This document shows, in pieces, positions 1 through 13,129 of a DNA stretch of 64,000 bases (position 1 is its first letter; every line of letters starts with the position of its first letter). The position numbers were made by a program, and so were the translations under genes. The notes beneath the pieces were generated by a model that saw nothing but the letters and a program-made list of their open reading frames with translations, did not search any database and was not told where the DNA came from. Source of the DNA: Lineus longissimus (lineage: Eukaryota; Nemertea; Pilidiophora; Heteronemertea; Lineidae); assembly GCF_910592395.1 (NCBI RefSeq), contig NC_088321.1, positions 1,426,001 through 1,490,000 of the forward strand, given 5' to 3'.

Positions 1-13
1 GTTAACACTGCTG

Positions 14-75
14 GCTACCACGCAATAGGGCCCGGGGTGCTGGTTGATGACTGATTGCTACCACGCAATAGGGCC
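14..75. repeat. 19-bp direct repeat with tRNA-like B box
   Basis: The same 19 bases occur at 14-32 and 57-75. A GGTTCGATCCC-like polymerase III B box follows at about 78-88. This looks like a fragment of a tRNA-derived SINE; no A box at the right spacing is convincing. Confidence 0.4.
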
Positions 76-425
76 GGGTTCGATCCCGGTTGACAACCCA
101 TGACTGTATTTCTGGATGAACCGGCGTGGCTTTCAAGGATTCATAATTCCCGGCCGTTCACAATTTCGATGGTCTATCTGGTGAGACAAAAAACTGTCTA
201 CCCTTGAACTTGGTTGCCTGTGCCAGGGTCACAGGCACGTGAAATTAAGAGTTCAATAGCCCTTAGCCATATTGAGCTGTTAATTTCACGTACCTGTGCA
301 AAAGATGCATATTCCTGTCAATGTCGATGTACCTTTTCCAGGGCAAAAGGTCAATAGAGTTTTACAGGTTGCTAACCATTACTGCCCAGCTGCAGCTAAA
401 TACTCAACATAAACAATGGGAGAAC

Positions 426-664
426 GTTAAAGGCATACACCCTTCATTGAATAATTTGTAAAATTGAATTTGAAATGTTGAAATTGAGTGAACACGTTCC
501 AAATAGAAATTTCAACAATGCGATCTTGTGGACAGATATATAAATACTATTAATACCAAGTTTCAGCGAATTCGCATGCACAATAAGTGCACCACGGCAT
601 TGTGTTTAACTGCACTTCTATTTTCCTGGCCCACCAGTAATTGCGAACGGCAAACTCTTTAACC
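426..664 (-). mobile_element. MITE family B copy
   Basis: A diverged reverse-strand copy of the element at 39039-39275 and 44278-44522. It starts at GTTAAAGG and ends at CTTTAAC, and shares the internal motif that reads CTGAAACTTGGT on the other strand. It has no coding capacity. Confidence 0.55.
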
Positions 665-1830
665 GTTGGCTACAAATAGTACTTATAGATACTAACACCT
701 TGTGTGTTAGTGCATGGGGATGGGGCCTCCGGCTACTTGTATACCTGTATAGAGTGTCAAAATAACAATGGAAAATAAATGATAATAATCCGTTTTTACT
801 TCTCCTGAAAACCTACAATATCTTTTGGCTTCGGTTGACACTGCCTGTACGCAAAAATGTTCCTCCCACCTTGAAGGAGGAATACTCCCTGGTGAAAATC
901 ACCTCAAAGTGCAGAGCGAATGCTGAAATTTACATTTTAATATGGGCATGTTTTTTTAACACCCTGTACATTTTTGCATACAAGTGAAAGGAAACATATG
1001 CTACGATGTGCAATCACAAGTACATGTATTCACCTGTCTGCGATATTGTTTCGAGTTGATATGTGCATCAAATGATACACTTATTTACTATTTCTAACCA
1101 TGTTGCAAAGAGCAGGTAGGTCGACATGTAGGCTAGCAAGGGGTATCTCTGCCCAGGTGCCTTCTTCTCCTGCCCTGCCGTAAGGTCACGTGACCCCGAC
1201 CCCGATCACGAGGTCCAAATATGGCGTCCTAGTTGATAGAGAAATCAAGCCGCGCACATATCTCGACTGGTGCCAAAACGTATCGGATTTAGCCACGAGA
1301 GTGTTTACCTGTAACATTAGCCTGTACTTGTAGCTGCATTGGAACTATGTAACATACACTGGGGCGAGTTGATGTAACTTTATACATATTAATTCAGCAG
1401 GTGGCGTGTTGATAGATATGTCTGGGATCGCCTGTTTGGAGCATGTGAGGCGTCTGCTTGGAGCATGGCGGACAGGCCTGAGGGGATAAGGGACATGTAC
1501 CCGCCAATGCCTATGAAGCACTGTGCATACGGTCTATACTGATAAGACTGGCTACTCAGCGAAACATTTATCTAGAACTGTAGTCCTGGCCGACAAAATA
1601 AACACAAACCTAACTAATGTAAAGCTTTCGATACACCCTAACGGACTGAACTAAAAAAACATCTGCCTAATAAACGCAACGCATCACTTTTGAAACACCC
1701 TGTACACTGACCTTATCAAAATCGCGTCATTGTTACCAGTCTTTTGTTATCAAAGGCGCCGTCACGAACTCCACCGCCTGGCTCTAGTCTAGTGGTATAA
1801 ATCAATACAACGCGGCCCGTTCATTCAGCC

Positions 1831-1903
1831 GCCTCGTTAGCGCAGTAGGCAGCGCGTCAGTCTCATAATCTGAAGGTCGACAGTTCGATCCTGTCACGGG
1901 GCA
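1831..1903 (+). tRNA. tRNA-Met (CAT), elongator
   Basis: A 73-nt intronless cloverleaf. The acceptor stem GCCTCGT pairs with ACGGGGC (one U-G pair). The anticodon loop CTCATAA gives CAT. The T arm GACAG-TTCGATC-CTGTC pairs perfectly, and A is the discriminator base. The A box (TTAGCGCAGTAGG) and B box (GTTCGATCC) are intact and CCA is not encoded, as in eukaryotic genes. T-rich DNA downstream supplies polymerase III terminators. It looks functional rather than SINE-derived. Confidence 0.94.
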
Positions 1904-2999
1904 CGCAAGGTGCAAAGCGCGGCTTCATTTTTACTTTTTTTATTTTTATTTTTACTTTTTTTTGTTATCTTGGCGATTTTTTCTTTCACTTTTTAGTACT
2001 TTTTTTTTATTCCTATTACTTTTTTATTTCAACAAGTAGTGATATCTTTTATGTTTTTCTTCATACCTTTTTCCTAGATATTTACTGTTTTCGGTTCTCC
2101 TTACACTGCTCACGAAGAATAATATATATGTTTATTCGTACAAAACTAGTACAGATTGTTGTGCATAGTGCAGATTAACTTGTCTTTGAACCTTAAGTGC
2201 ATTACAAAAACGTATCTTATGTATTATTAAATAGTGCAAAGGAAGTCTATAATTTGTCCTAACTCTTCCTTTGATAAGAGACAATGACCGGAATCCCTCA
2301 ATTTTTTTGTAGCTCTCTGATTTTCCTCCTCTTATAGTTCTTCCATGATATCATTTTGGTTTCTAATGCTAAATTCACCAAGGCGTCATTGATACGTATT
2401 TAAGGAGACGTTTGGAAATGTATTTTATATTAAATTTGTTTCTGATTTTATCTTCACAACAGTTCGCTGTGGATTTGACAACGGGGATCATACTACTTTT
2501 TTATTTCCTTGAGGAACAGTAGCGCCCCAGGACATCCTATGGCCTGATGTCCTAGATAGAGATATGTCCTGATTACAGAGGTCAAATTGAATGGAAACTA
2601 ATTTGCGGGCAAGATCATGCCGTAAATAGAGTATCCTGCTAAAAGCTAGGGGCTTCATAAAGGGCGTTTAGCTCAAAATAGCGTTTAACTACTGAATAGA
2701 CAGATTCAGGTCCTTCATGTAAATCTTCACAGAATATGAATAGGCCCTGAAACTGATTAGAGAGAAGTTACAGACGTCTTACCCTCAAATGCCCTTTATG
2801 AATTTGGCCCTGGTCTCTGCCAATTGAGGTTAAGAGGTCTCCGCTCAGGGTGTCGCTTCGCAATGACTTGGCCTCTACAGTGGATATGCTGGGACCTAAC
2901 ATCAGGTGAAGGTCGCATACAACTTGCCCGCCCCATCCTACACCATTGTAAAACACGCCAACATAAGTATTCATGTGTTTTTCTCTTCTATACTTCCAG
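1904..2999. other. AT-rich stretch upstream of SCP-A, no gene seen
   Basis: T-rich runs occupy about 1925-2060. A fragment of the family with CTCTAATANGGACA ends lies near 2540-2615. The missing first exon of SCP-A should lie upstream; I searched for the FQKKK...FDTLY coding block and did not find it here. Confidence 0.5.
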
Positions 3000-5900
3000 A
3001 CGTAAACAGAGACGGTCGCATTGACTGGAACGACTTTGAAGACCTCATCGTGGTATGTAACATCACTTTGGATTGGTTGTGGTGCCATATATGAATTTGT
3101 TCTAAAGATTTTGATTGGTTGAACCCGTTTTCAAGATACACTGTTTTGCATCTCCAAGCGTCGACATTGGTTTACTCTCTGTTTCACACCAAGACTGTTG
3201 AACCCGTTTTCAAGATACACTGTTTTGCATCTCCAAGCGTCGACATTTGTTTACTCTCTGTGTCACACCAGGACTGTTGGCTCATTTGCTTGTTAGAGTA
3301 ACTACTGATTGGCATGTTTCGGTGTTCAACCCCTCAGCAATATCACAATCTCCACTCGCAAAGATACTGTGGTACCGTGCGACAGAGGAGTACCGGTAAT
3401 AAACACATTTCAAATTCAAATTCAAATTTACAAAGACGATGATTAACTCTGAATATACAATGGCACCTTATCTAATACGGACACCATATAGACTGATATG
3501 TGTTGTCCTGAATAGAGAGGTGTCCTGATTAGAGAGTTCATATTGAATGAACTCGGAAATAACCAATTTGGGACCAAAACAAGTGTCCCTAATAGAGAGG
3601 TGTCCACTAAGGGACGTTCCATTGTACATAAAAGTTAAATAGAAGAAAAGAGAGAAATGGGTCATTGGGCGAAACAGGCGAAAATAGCCAAAAGGTGCTA
3701 GAGATATGACGTCACCAACAACGGTATAAAGCTGTGACATCATCAATCATTGCGCTTCATGAATATTCATGCATTTCTCATTTACATTGCAGAGAGTGTC
3801 AGACATAAATGGGTGGGGCAAAACTGGCGAAAAATACAACAACGGTCGCAAGGTGCTGGAGAATGTGTGGGGAGGACTCCAGAAATACGCCGACAAGAAT
3901 GCGGTAAGTCACATGACATTGACGCCATCGTGACGTCATATTTATGACGAGACAAATCAATCTCCCAGTGGGAGGAATCGCTGTGATTGTACCCTAATGC
4001 TAGTATCACTAAGCAACGGTTGCCAATGGCGAGCCGAGGAGATTGGTGATGAATATTTTGCAGACGAAATACAGTAGGACCTCGTGGCATTGAGGGAACG
4101 TCGTGCGCGAGGTACCCCTTTAATGACATTGATTAGAGAGGTTCAGATGTTGCTCCGAGAGCGAGAACGTAGTAGTATTTTGACGACAGGTATGTGGTCA
4201 GAAAGGCATTGAAACACCGCGTCTACGAGATATCTTGCCCACTGAGTGCTCTTTTGTTTAAGATTGCTATTTTGTTTATATAGTTCGTGACATCCGGTCC
4301 ACGGGCTGTTCCCCTGTTGAACAATATCCGTTGAAGCGACCGTTGCCCTTTTGTTGAATTCGTAACTAAGGATTGCTCTTTTGTTTCAGGACAAAGCTGT
4401 TTCCAAGGACGAGTGGTTAGAAATGTGGACCGGTGAAGTAGAGAAGGTGAAAGCCAACAAATCCCTTCCTGAGTGGCAGGTCAACTATCTGAACTTTTTC
4501 TTTGATGCCAGTGATACCTCAGGTTCGTCAAATTTGCATATCAGTCTGCTTCCGCCGTGTTTTCAAACATTATTGGCTAAAACCAGGTCACGTGATTGTA
4601 CATCTCATGTGAGGTTAAAGATGACGTCACGCTATCCTATCTGTTTCGGATTAATCGTAGATTAGAAGAATTCATCAAATGCAACGTGTACATGAACTTT
4701 TTTGATTCACTGATCACGTTATATGACGTCATCACGCTTTCATCTCTCGTCATCACGCTCTCATCTTTGTTTCAGGTGATGACATCGTTGATTTAGACGA
4801 ATACAGTAAAGTGTACACGAAATTTGGTCTCACTGAAGATAAATGCAAAACCGCTTTCAACAAGATAACAGACGTGAGTAGTTCCACTTTTCGCCGAGAG
4901 GTTTCTCCCTTTGTTGTTTACCCGATCAGTGTCAGACTGGTTCCACACTTTGCCCCCGAGTTTGAACACTTCGCACGTGTGCCATCTTAATTCATTGATT
5001 CATCCAAACACCCTTTTTGTCTTATATACAATATTACACACTTAAAACTTGTAATAAATTCGAACAATAATATGATAAAAAGTTGAGTAGAGTAAAACAG
5101 ACGGGGAATGCATTAGGCAAGATATATCTCCCGGGTTGGTTGCCCTTGAAGAATGTGCCAGATCGGGTCTTTCAGGCAAGTGTAACAGAGCACAGCTCTC
5201 CGCCATTCATGCTTCAAATAATGTGGCTACCGGACGACATATGCTGTTCCTGTACATTCGGCCTGGAGAACATGCATGCATGGTCTCCACATAGGCCTAA
5301 TGATGGCGTAGGAACACGCCCAATGTATTGAAATTGAAATGAGTATAACTGGTACAGACCTGGACTCTTTGACACAGCGGGGGTCCTTTACACGGCCTGC
5401 AACTGAAAAACATGCTCTGAGTAAGTCTGGTAGATGCACAGTAGAACCCATTGGTTTGACTGCAGCAGATCATATTAGAATCGGGCCATGACCATTTTCA
5501 TGATGGCGTTGAGTTGACGGCCTGAAACCCCTTTTTCCCGAAGTGAGCATGGCCCGATTTTACTGTAAATCACTGATGCGAACCGCTTACAATACGTAAC
5601 TGTCACTCTGTTGTATACCAACCAACAATATCGAGCAATACTTTTGCCAGGGATCCGTTTATTCCTCCAGGCCCCCAACGTCTCCTGTCCTGATCAAATC
5701 ATACGACGAAGCGCATCTGCCACCGGGTCCTTCCTATGAACCCTAGTGGCAAATTTTGGAACCAGTCCCATAAATGTCTAACGTCATGGTTCTCAAGTGT
5801 TCTCAAACTTTCCAAAATTAAAGAATGTATCGTCAATCGATGTATGAATTCAAAGTAAAACCTTGTCTCTTGTTAGTAATTATCATAAAGTTAAAATAAA

Positions 5901-8900
5901 TGATTTAAAATGTCAGATTAATTAATCCTCTTCAAATAGAAAACATAAGCAAACAATTCTTTCTCGACCTCTTTCTCAATTCTCGTTCCTTTTAAGTCGG
6001 CTTTTTCGAATTAATCAGTCCCCCTATCGGTGAAGGTTTGTTGTGGGCAAACAAAATGGCCGACATTTCGGGTCAAACACTGCACCAAAGTCGGCCATTA
6101 TTTATCGTAATCGTGATCCACCGCTAGGGGCGCTGATCTAGAATGAGCTGACTTACCAGTGGATTCCAAATTTACGCCGACTTTTATACTTCTCGCCTGA
6201 TATTATTTCATTTTTCTCTTTCCAGACCAAACCACTTATTAATCCAATTTCTGTCTACCCTAGGTTTGAGGTGGAAATATCATGTTGGTTTCAGAAACCA
6301 CCGCCAGGGTTAAGAGGTGTCGGTAGTGTCCGCCATGTTTGTCGTAGCATCGGACGTGATAGCTGTGCTACTCAGACACAAGCGCTGTGGGGCGCTCAGG
6401 CTCTCGAACCCCTCGTAGCGTCTTCTCATGTTCTTACATGCGCTGTGCGTTGCTTTATTGTAAATATGGCGGACATGACCATCACCTATTCACCCTAGCG
6501 GAGGTTTCTGCAACTAAAATGGAAGGAAAACACCCGCCCGTAACCAGGTTGGTTCCAGCTTGTCTCGCCACGGCCAATCAGATTATCGGTATTGCAATAT
6601 CATTATGGGATGTCTCGTGACGTCACATCCGTTTATGATCGTATTTATCAAGTTTGATCTTGGAAATGATGTCGTGCGCCATCCCTTGATGATAAGATAC
6701 GGCAAAACCGATCATTTGTGTCAACCAGTGGGATGATAGCGAACTGGTCGCCCGCCTCACCTCTTTTATTCCTCGGAATTTCGCGCGCGACGCCGTAAAT
6801 TGTTGAATATACTTTCTCATGTATTTGAGCTATGTTGGGTGGGGCATTCAGTCGCATGATGTGGACAACATAATGTTCATTCTAAAATCAAATTGTAGGA
6901 AGTAAATCACTTGCGCTAAGTCACTGTGTACAAACGACCAAGCTCTATTTCCCGGAAGTAAAGTCCATTGATCGTATCATTTTGTTATACAGGGTGTTTC
7001 AATATAAATCGGGTATTTTTTCAATGGGCTATACCCCGTCGGCATTAATATGTGCATTTGTCCACCCTATGCAACAAAGAATTGGGCCATCAGAATGTAC
7101 TTCCTGTTAGTACAGCAGGGTATTTTCATGACGCGCTTGTACACAAGATAAGTGGTCAAAATCGAAATATCAAATGACTTCTCCGTACGGTTTCCGAAAC
7201 CTCCCTACTATTAGGGGGCGTGGTCATCAGAAGAGTACCGAGTCCATGCCGAAAGGTGGCAGTGTCAGTCTTTCATCGTCCATACACCATACCCCATCAT
7301 CACCCATCGCCAACCCCGTTTCATTATCACCCTCAGAAATTCTCAGCAAAACTCGTTGAACCCCGTCCCCCTCTCAATCGTGTTCACCCTACTGTTTACA
7401 GTTGTTGCACATACAATAGGCGCAATGATACAAGGACCAGGTTGTTAAAATCAGACATTGTTTTGGCAAGACTCCTCTGAGGACTTTGAATAATCACCGC
7501 GTTACATTTCCAGACTTATTTCCGTTTACACATGCGCGTAATGATTTCATTTACTATATTATTATTGCGCATGCGTAACCGGGAACAAAATCGGAACATT
7601 TTGTTTAAATTTTTGCCGATCGTGGCGCTGATTCGAAATCCTAAATGAGTTGAAAATCGATTAAGATGCCACGCCAACTTTAGATTATACAGCTTTGGAA
7701 CTTTCGAAAGCAAAAAGAAATTACTAGGTGTAAATATCAAATCTTCTTTCACACAAAATTGTTTTAAAATCGACAGAAGCAAAGAAAACAAAAACAGATA
7801 ATGTTGAAATACAATTATAGCCCCTGTGTGCATGAATGTGCACTACCAGCTGTTTACAACAACATAGGACAATAATATAACATGATAATAATGCAATTAT
7901 AGTCGTAGTTCCACCAATCATAAAACCCCGTGTTTTTTCAAGACCCGTGTCTTCGCCGTGTGTCAAAAAACCCGCGGCGCACTTACACCTATCAGTTGTG
8001 TTAGATAATGGTTAATAGCCCCGGCGACAGGTGCGCTGTAGGTAGGGAGCTCTCCTGTGTTTCTTTCCCGTTGGAGGGGGCGCAATACCGAGGCAACTAC
8101 ACCGCGCCATCTGTCGCTGTATCTTAGAACTTGCAATTGCCGTGTCTATTCAGATTCCACCTATCAAAAAACCCGTGTTGAACAACGGGTTTAAATTAGC
8201 CCCCGATTAGCCCCATCGAGCTCGATGGGGCTAATAGACACGGGGATTTGACACACGGGTCTATTTAGACACGGCAATTCATAGGTGTAAGCGCAAAAGA
8301 CACGGGGATTTGACAGGTGGAAGTTCGGCTATTACTGAAAGCTATAATTGCACAACTTTACCTTACATGTACAAAAATACTCGCCACAAAACAACTATCA
8401 AAACATAAAAATCAATAAGTTTCTTTCACATCTCTACAGTGTTTGTCTGCGTTTCTTATATGCGTTTGTGGATTTTAAAGTGATGTAGATGTATGGTGTT
8501 ATTATGTTATTTTGTTTTGTTTAGTAAGGCAAGGTGGTACAGTTATATCCTTGGACAATTGTAGCCTCTGTACGAGAGCATTTATGTGTGGTGTCAGCTC
8601 TTTTTACACTGTCTGACGCTGGAGTCATAGTCCGGTAGCATTGTATTTGACCAATTAAGCAGCATGATCTATTGTACCGCTAACCCTAACCAAAACATTT
8701 AGCAATGCGCGCTATTGTTACACGGACTATCAGCCCTAGGACTACTATCCCTTGCACACCGGTGTAGCAGTTTGAAAAGTCAGAGGATAGAATGTCCGGG
8801 AACAATGGATTCTATTATGCGTTTTAATCTATTAGCTATCAACGGCCATGGGCTCTATAGAAGCGTATACCGTAATCGGCCAGATTACAATAGCACCGGA

Positions 8901-9762
8901 CACTTTTTCCAGGGGACATTTCTACTTCAACACCAGGGCTATGACGGTACCACTTCACCTTGTTGACATCATGAGTCACAATTCACGCATTCACAAACCC
9001 TTCGTCAAACACTATCCAAGCAGTGCCTATCTTTATGAAATGTACAATATGGTAAAATGATACATACACACAGGTGCATAATGCTTTTCAAACGTACAGC
9101 AATACCTTAATCAAAGATATCAAGGTTTTAGTGTTGCTATGCAGTAAGAATGCATCCGATTGTACAGAAAAAAACAAAATAAAGATGTTTTTTGTGTACG
9201 CAACAGTTTACAACACGATGAACTCATCAGCACCATTCCACCACTCGTTAACAAATCATTAGACACGCACCACGGCCAAAACAGAACTTGTCCGCAGGCG
9301 AAACCTAACGACAATAACAACAAAATGGCGCTAATATTTAATTCTCCAATCTCTCCTTTCAGAGCGGGAAGTGCGAACTGAACAAGGAGTTATACCGGGC
9401 CCTTTGGACGGAGTATCTCATTACGGACGACCAAACTAACAGAGCCAACTTCCTCTTCGGACCTATTTAAATGTATTGCACGGTTTTTGAGGGTCTTTAC
9501 TTTCAGAAGATACCATTAGATTTATGGCGGGGAAAAACCATTACGGCCGTCGTGGAAATGTTCAGGGGGAAAATATCAACAACAACATCAACGGAAATTG
9601 TTTTTGATTTTTTTTCACTTCATTTTCGCTTTTTTCGATACTTTTGTTTTGCAGAGTGGAAAATTGAAGCTCGATAAATCATTATACGCACAGCTCTGGA
9701 CCGATTACATAATCGGGGACGACCAGGGAAGTAATTCTACCTTTCTGTTCGGAGGTGTCTAG
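3000..9762 (+). CDS. SCP-A: calexcitin-like sarcoplasmic calcium-binding protein (5' partial, alternative last exons)
   Basis: An EF-hand calcium buffer or sensor of the SCP/calexcitin family, expected to be cytosolic. Exons: 3000-3052, 3793-3903, 4390-4522, 4776-4873, then 9363-9470 or 9655-9762. All join in phase with GT-AG sites. EF1 (DVNRDGRIDWND), EF2 (DKNADKAVSKDE) and EF3 (DTSGDDIVDLDE) keep the acidic ligands; EF3 has Asp for the usual Gly at position 6. EF4 in the last exons is degenerate. Exon 2 begins with two bases of the first Asp codon of EF1, so an upstream exon ending in phase 1 is missing, presumably left of the window. The homologous first exon is present in SCP-B at 32262. 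The 3' poly(A) signal candidate is at 10444. The family call is strong; binding strength is inferred from the loops only. Confidence 0.88.
3118..3275. repeat. Tandem duplication, 2 x 79 bp, in SCP-A intron
   Basis: The segment starting GTTGAACCCGTTTTCAAG at 3118 repeats at 3197 with only a few substitutions. It looks like a recent local duplication with no coding signal. Confidence 0.85.
3465..3625. mobile_element. MITE with CTCTAATANGGACACC ends
   Basis: A short non-coding element with imperfect inverted ends around 3471-3485 and 3585-3612. A better-preserved relative is at 51083-51226, and fragments occur near 2545, 18915 and 23255. Shared interior motifs are TTGAATG and ACCAATTT. Confidence 0.6.
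7520..7638. mobile_element. Partial MITE, GCGCATGCGTAAC family
   Basis: Carries the internal GCGCATGCGTAACCGG motif and ends in GGCGCTGATTC. It matches the complete foldback copy at 39823-40009 and a relative near 54092-54203. No coding capacity. Confidence 0.5.
8155..8325. mobile_element. Foldback MITE with CCACCT(A/G)TCAAA ends
   Basis: Inverted ends at about 8157-8175 and 8300-8322 share TTCCACCTRTCAAA and CCCGTG. Inside, 8206-8235 is a perfect 30-bp palindrome (ATTAGCCCCATCGAG and its complement). A related fragment is near 7935-8000. Confidence 0.65.
8620..8752 (+). repeat. Dispersed repeat, copy 1
   Basis: About 125 bp nearly identical to the reverse complement of 22165-22290. It includes GGTTAGGG-type sequence and CACGGACTATCAGCCCTAGG. 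No coding capacity is seen. Confidence 0.75.
9363..9470 (+). CDS. SCP-A last exon, version a
   Basis: A 36-codon terminal exon beginning SGKCELNKELYRALW and ending FLFGPI-stop. It is preceded by a pyrimidine tract and AG and is in phase 0 with the exon ending at 4873. It encodes the last, non-canonical EF-hand and the C-terminal segment that closes the hydrophobic pocket in SCP proteins. Exon b has the same length. Confidence 0.85.
   Translation, partial: SGKCELNKELYRALWTEYLITDDQTNRANFLFGPI
9655..9762 (+). CDS. SCP-A last exon, version b
   Basis: A second 36-codon terminal exon, beginning SGKLKLDKSLYAQLW and ending FLFGGV-stop. Acceptor TTTTGCAG and phase 0 match exon a, 184 bp upstream. 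The two differ at many residues but keep the same length and aromatic/aspartate pattern, so both are probably used by alternative 3' processing. Exon a has its own stop, so the two cannot both be translated in one protein. Confidence 0.82.
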   Translation, partial: SGKLKLDKSLYAQLWTDYIIGDDQGSNSTFLFGGV

Positions 9763-10443
9763 ATACAAGGACATTATCGCCACCTGGTGTCACTTTTGTA
9801 AACTATTTTCCTGAGAGAGGAATGTTTGATCCCTAATTTTGCAACGGTATCTCAGGAAAGTTCCGTGATGTGCCGCTAGGGACCGCAAGTGACTCGGACC
9901 AGGCCCATGAACAACCTGCACTAACTTTTTACTCGATCCGAAAAAACAAGTCCCGGTCCGAAAATTGACTGCGCATGCGTAGATGGACGTTGATGCCATT
10001 GCGTCAAATCTGAGGCAAGTGCATGAAATTCTTTAAAACGAGGCTCATACGGCGAGAGGTTTAAACACGTGATTACCACGTGCTCAAACCGACCACATGG
10101 TCGTCGCTGCAGTGAATAAGTCACGTTACCCTAGCGGCATGGTAGTTTTTCTGTGATTCGCAGCGCCGTCTAGCGCTATTCGGCAGAATTGATGGACAGT
10201 TAGCCTGAATACCGATCTTTCTTCCATGATTCCAAAACCTACTATGTATTAAGTTGTACATTTTTGATACCATGTATTCTAGCTCTTATGCATCTGACAA
10301 TGGAGCATATCATTACGTCACTATTACGTCATACCATGTCTATATATAGATACCGCACAGTGGCGCCACCATGCGGTGAAGGATGTCACCAGAAGCAAAT
10401 GAAGATCAAATGTAACTATGTCTGATGTAAAAGGTCATTGCGT

Positions 10444-10449
10444 AATAAA
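10444..10449 (+). terminator. Candidate poly(A) signal for SCP-A
   Basis: An AATAAA hexamer about 680 bp after the stop of exon b. It is the first perfect hexamer I noticed downstream. Confidence 0.4.
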
Positions 10450-11041
10450 CCCATCCTATGAGAATTGAAGACTTGCCAAAATCTCGTGTTATCTTGATTT
10501 TTGTTTATGTGGGTCATTTTAGTTCTTGCAGTTGGGGAGGAGAGTTTCGGTATTGACGGCCATTTATTTCAAAGCGACCATATCGTGCAACCAGGTTGCT
10601 GTCCGCGCTCGCTGCATGGTGCAGCGTCGCTCATAGCGTTCGCCATCAGCGCTATAAAGGGCTTGGCCGCCAGAGGAAATTGTAATACGCACGACGTCCC
10701 GATAACGTGGCGGCGATGTGTCGTCTGACTGTGGTAAAAACGAATTAATATGCAGCAAATACCGAAGCGCTTTACCCCCTGGTGAGAGTTACCTGAATCA
10801 ATATGTAAGAGGTTATGATGCTCGCCCATACTGCTTCACGCGGGCGGTATTTATCGACGAATATGATGACCCACCCAAACCGACGGGAGCAATTTATTGA
10901 AAATATTCCATGCATACTGTGTGTGGCCGTCAAGAGAATTATAATTGACTTGACAGTTTTGGTTTTGAAGGGCAAAAAATACGTTAACATTTTCTGCAGC
11001 GGATGCTATGGACTTAATGTTGCTGTAGGCTATTAGATATA

Positions 11042-11262
11042 CAGTTGAGGTCAGAAGTTTACATACACCTGGGTCGAAAACATTCAACTCAAATTTTCAA
11101 AAGGTTTCATTGTACTTACAAAAACGATTTTGTTGTGATAATATACCTCAGAGGTCTACTTTATTTTCTTACTGATTCGTTTAATTCTGTTTCTTTATTT
11201 CAGAATTATTTGACATAGTTTGATATCTCTATTAAAACCAGTGGGTCAAAAGTTTACATACA
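11042..11262. repeat. Tc1 left inverted repeat (IR/DR)
   Basis: The outer direct repeat starts at 11042. The inner one (GTGGGTCAAAAGTTTACATA) lies at 11241-11260. It is the inverted partner of 12481-12703. Confidence 0.93.
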
Positions 11263-11270
11263 GTAATATT

Positions 11271-12299
<1,029 letters not shown>

Positions 12300-12480
12300 T
12301 CAATGCTTGTGAACACTGGAATGGGCTATACACTATAGAAACGCCTTTTTATATAGCCCCTAAAGAATGCTTGGGTTATTACATAATTTCTGTAGTGGCC
12401 AATGGCCTGTGAAATCATCTGTGAGGCCCTAGATGTCAATTTCTTGATGATTCAAGGTTGTGTTTTTAGAGTTTCACTTG

Positions 12481-12703
12481 GTGTATGTAAACTTTTGACC
12501 CACTGGCTTTAATAGAGATATCAAACTATGTCAAATAATTCTGAAATAAAGAAACAGAAATAAACGAATGCAGTAAGAAAATAAAGTAGACCTATGAGGT
12601 ATATTATCACATCAAAATCGTTTTTGTAAGTACAATGAAACCTTTTGAAAATTTGAGTTGAATGTTTTCGACCCAGGTGTATGTAAACTTCTGACCTCAA
12701 CTG
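12481..12703. repeat. Tc1 right inverted repeat (IR/DR)
   Basis: The partner of the left arm. The inner direct repeat is at about 12484-12505 and the outer one at the extreme end. Confidence 0.93.
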
Positions 12704-13129
12704 TATGATACATGTATAGCCTAGCCAATTTGATGCTAGTTGACTCGCGTATTACACGTCATATAAGGTTCGGTCCATGTTCGGTTTCAACCGTGTACGC
12801 TTCCATACGTAGTTCATCGGGTTTGTTGTAGATTTTATGCGGACTCTCGCCAAAAAATCGTCGATAGGGGAAACCAATTCTACCCTAAGGTCATCGTACG
12901 CCTCCACAGGGGTAACATAAGCTGGTACGTCTAGCAAGGACCGTTCACGAGAAAACACGTACATTGTATTTGAAGAATTATTCCTTCAAACATGTGTTTT
13001 AAAAAAAACAAAGTGCTTTTTTAGTGATTGTCTGGCCATATTGGCGACAATTCTGGGACATCATCAGAGTAACGTTGCCTTTATTATGGGCCTAACCAGC
13101 AGCGATCTTGTTGATAGCAAATCGGAAGC

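Larger units (their letters stand above)
4874..9362. other. Large SCP-A intron before the alternative last exons
   Basis: The 4.5 kb hold several repeats but no recognisable exon. There is an inverted pair around 5479-5557 (AATCGGGCCATG/CATGGCCCGATT), a GCGCATGCGTAACCGG-type element at 7520-7638, a hairpin element at 8155-8325 and a dispersed repeat at 8620-8752. Open frames here are short and unconvincing. Confidence 0.6.

Noticed and set aside
12752-12964. 70-codon minus frame after the Tc1 element
   Set aside because: Short, with no motif and no link to the GPCR or transposon.
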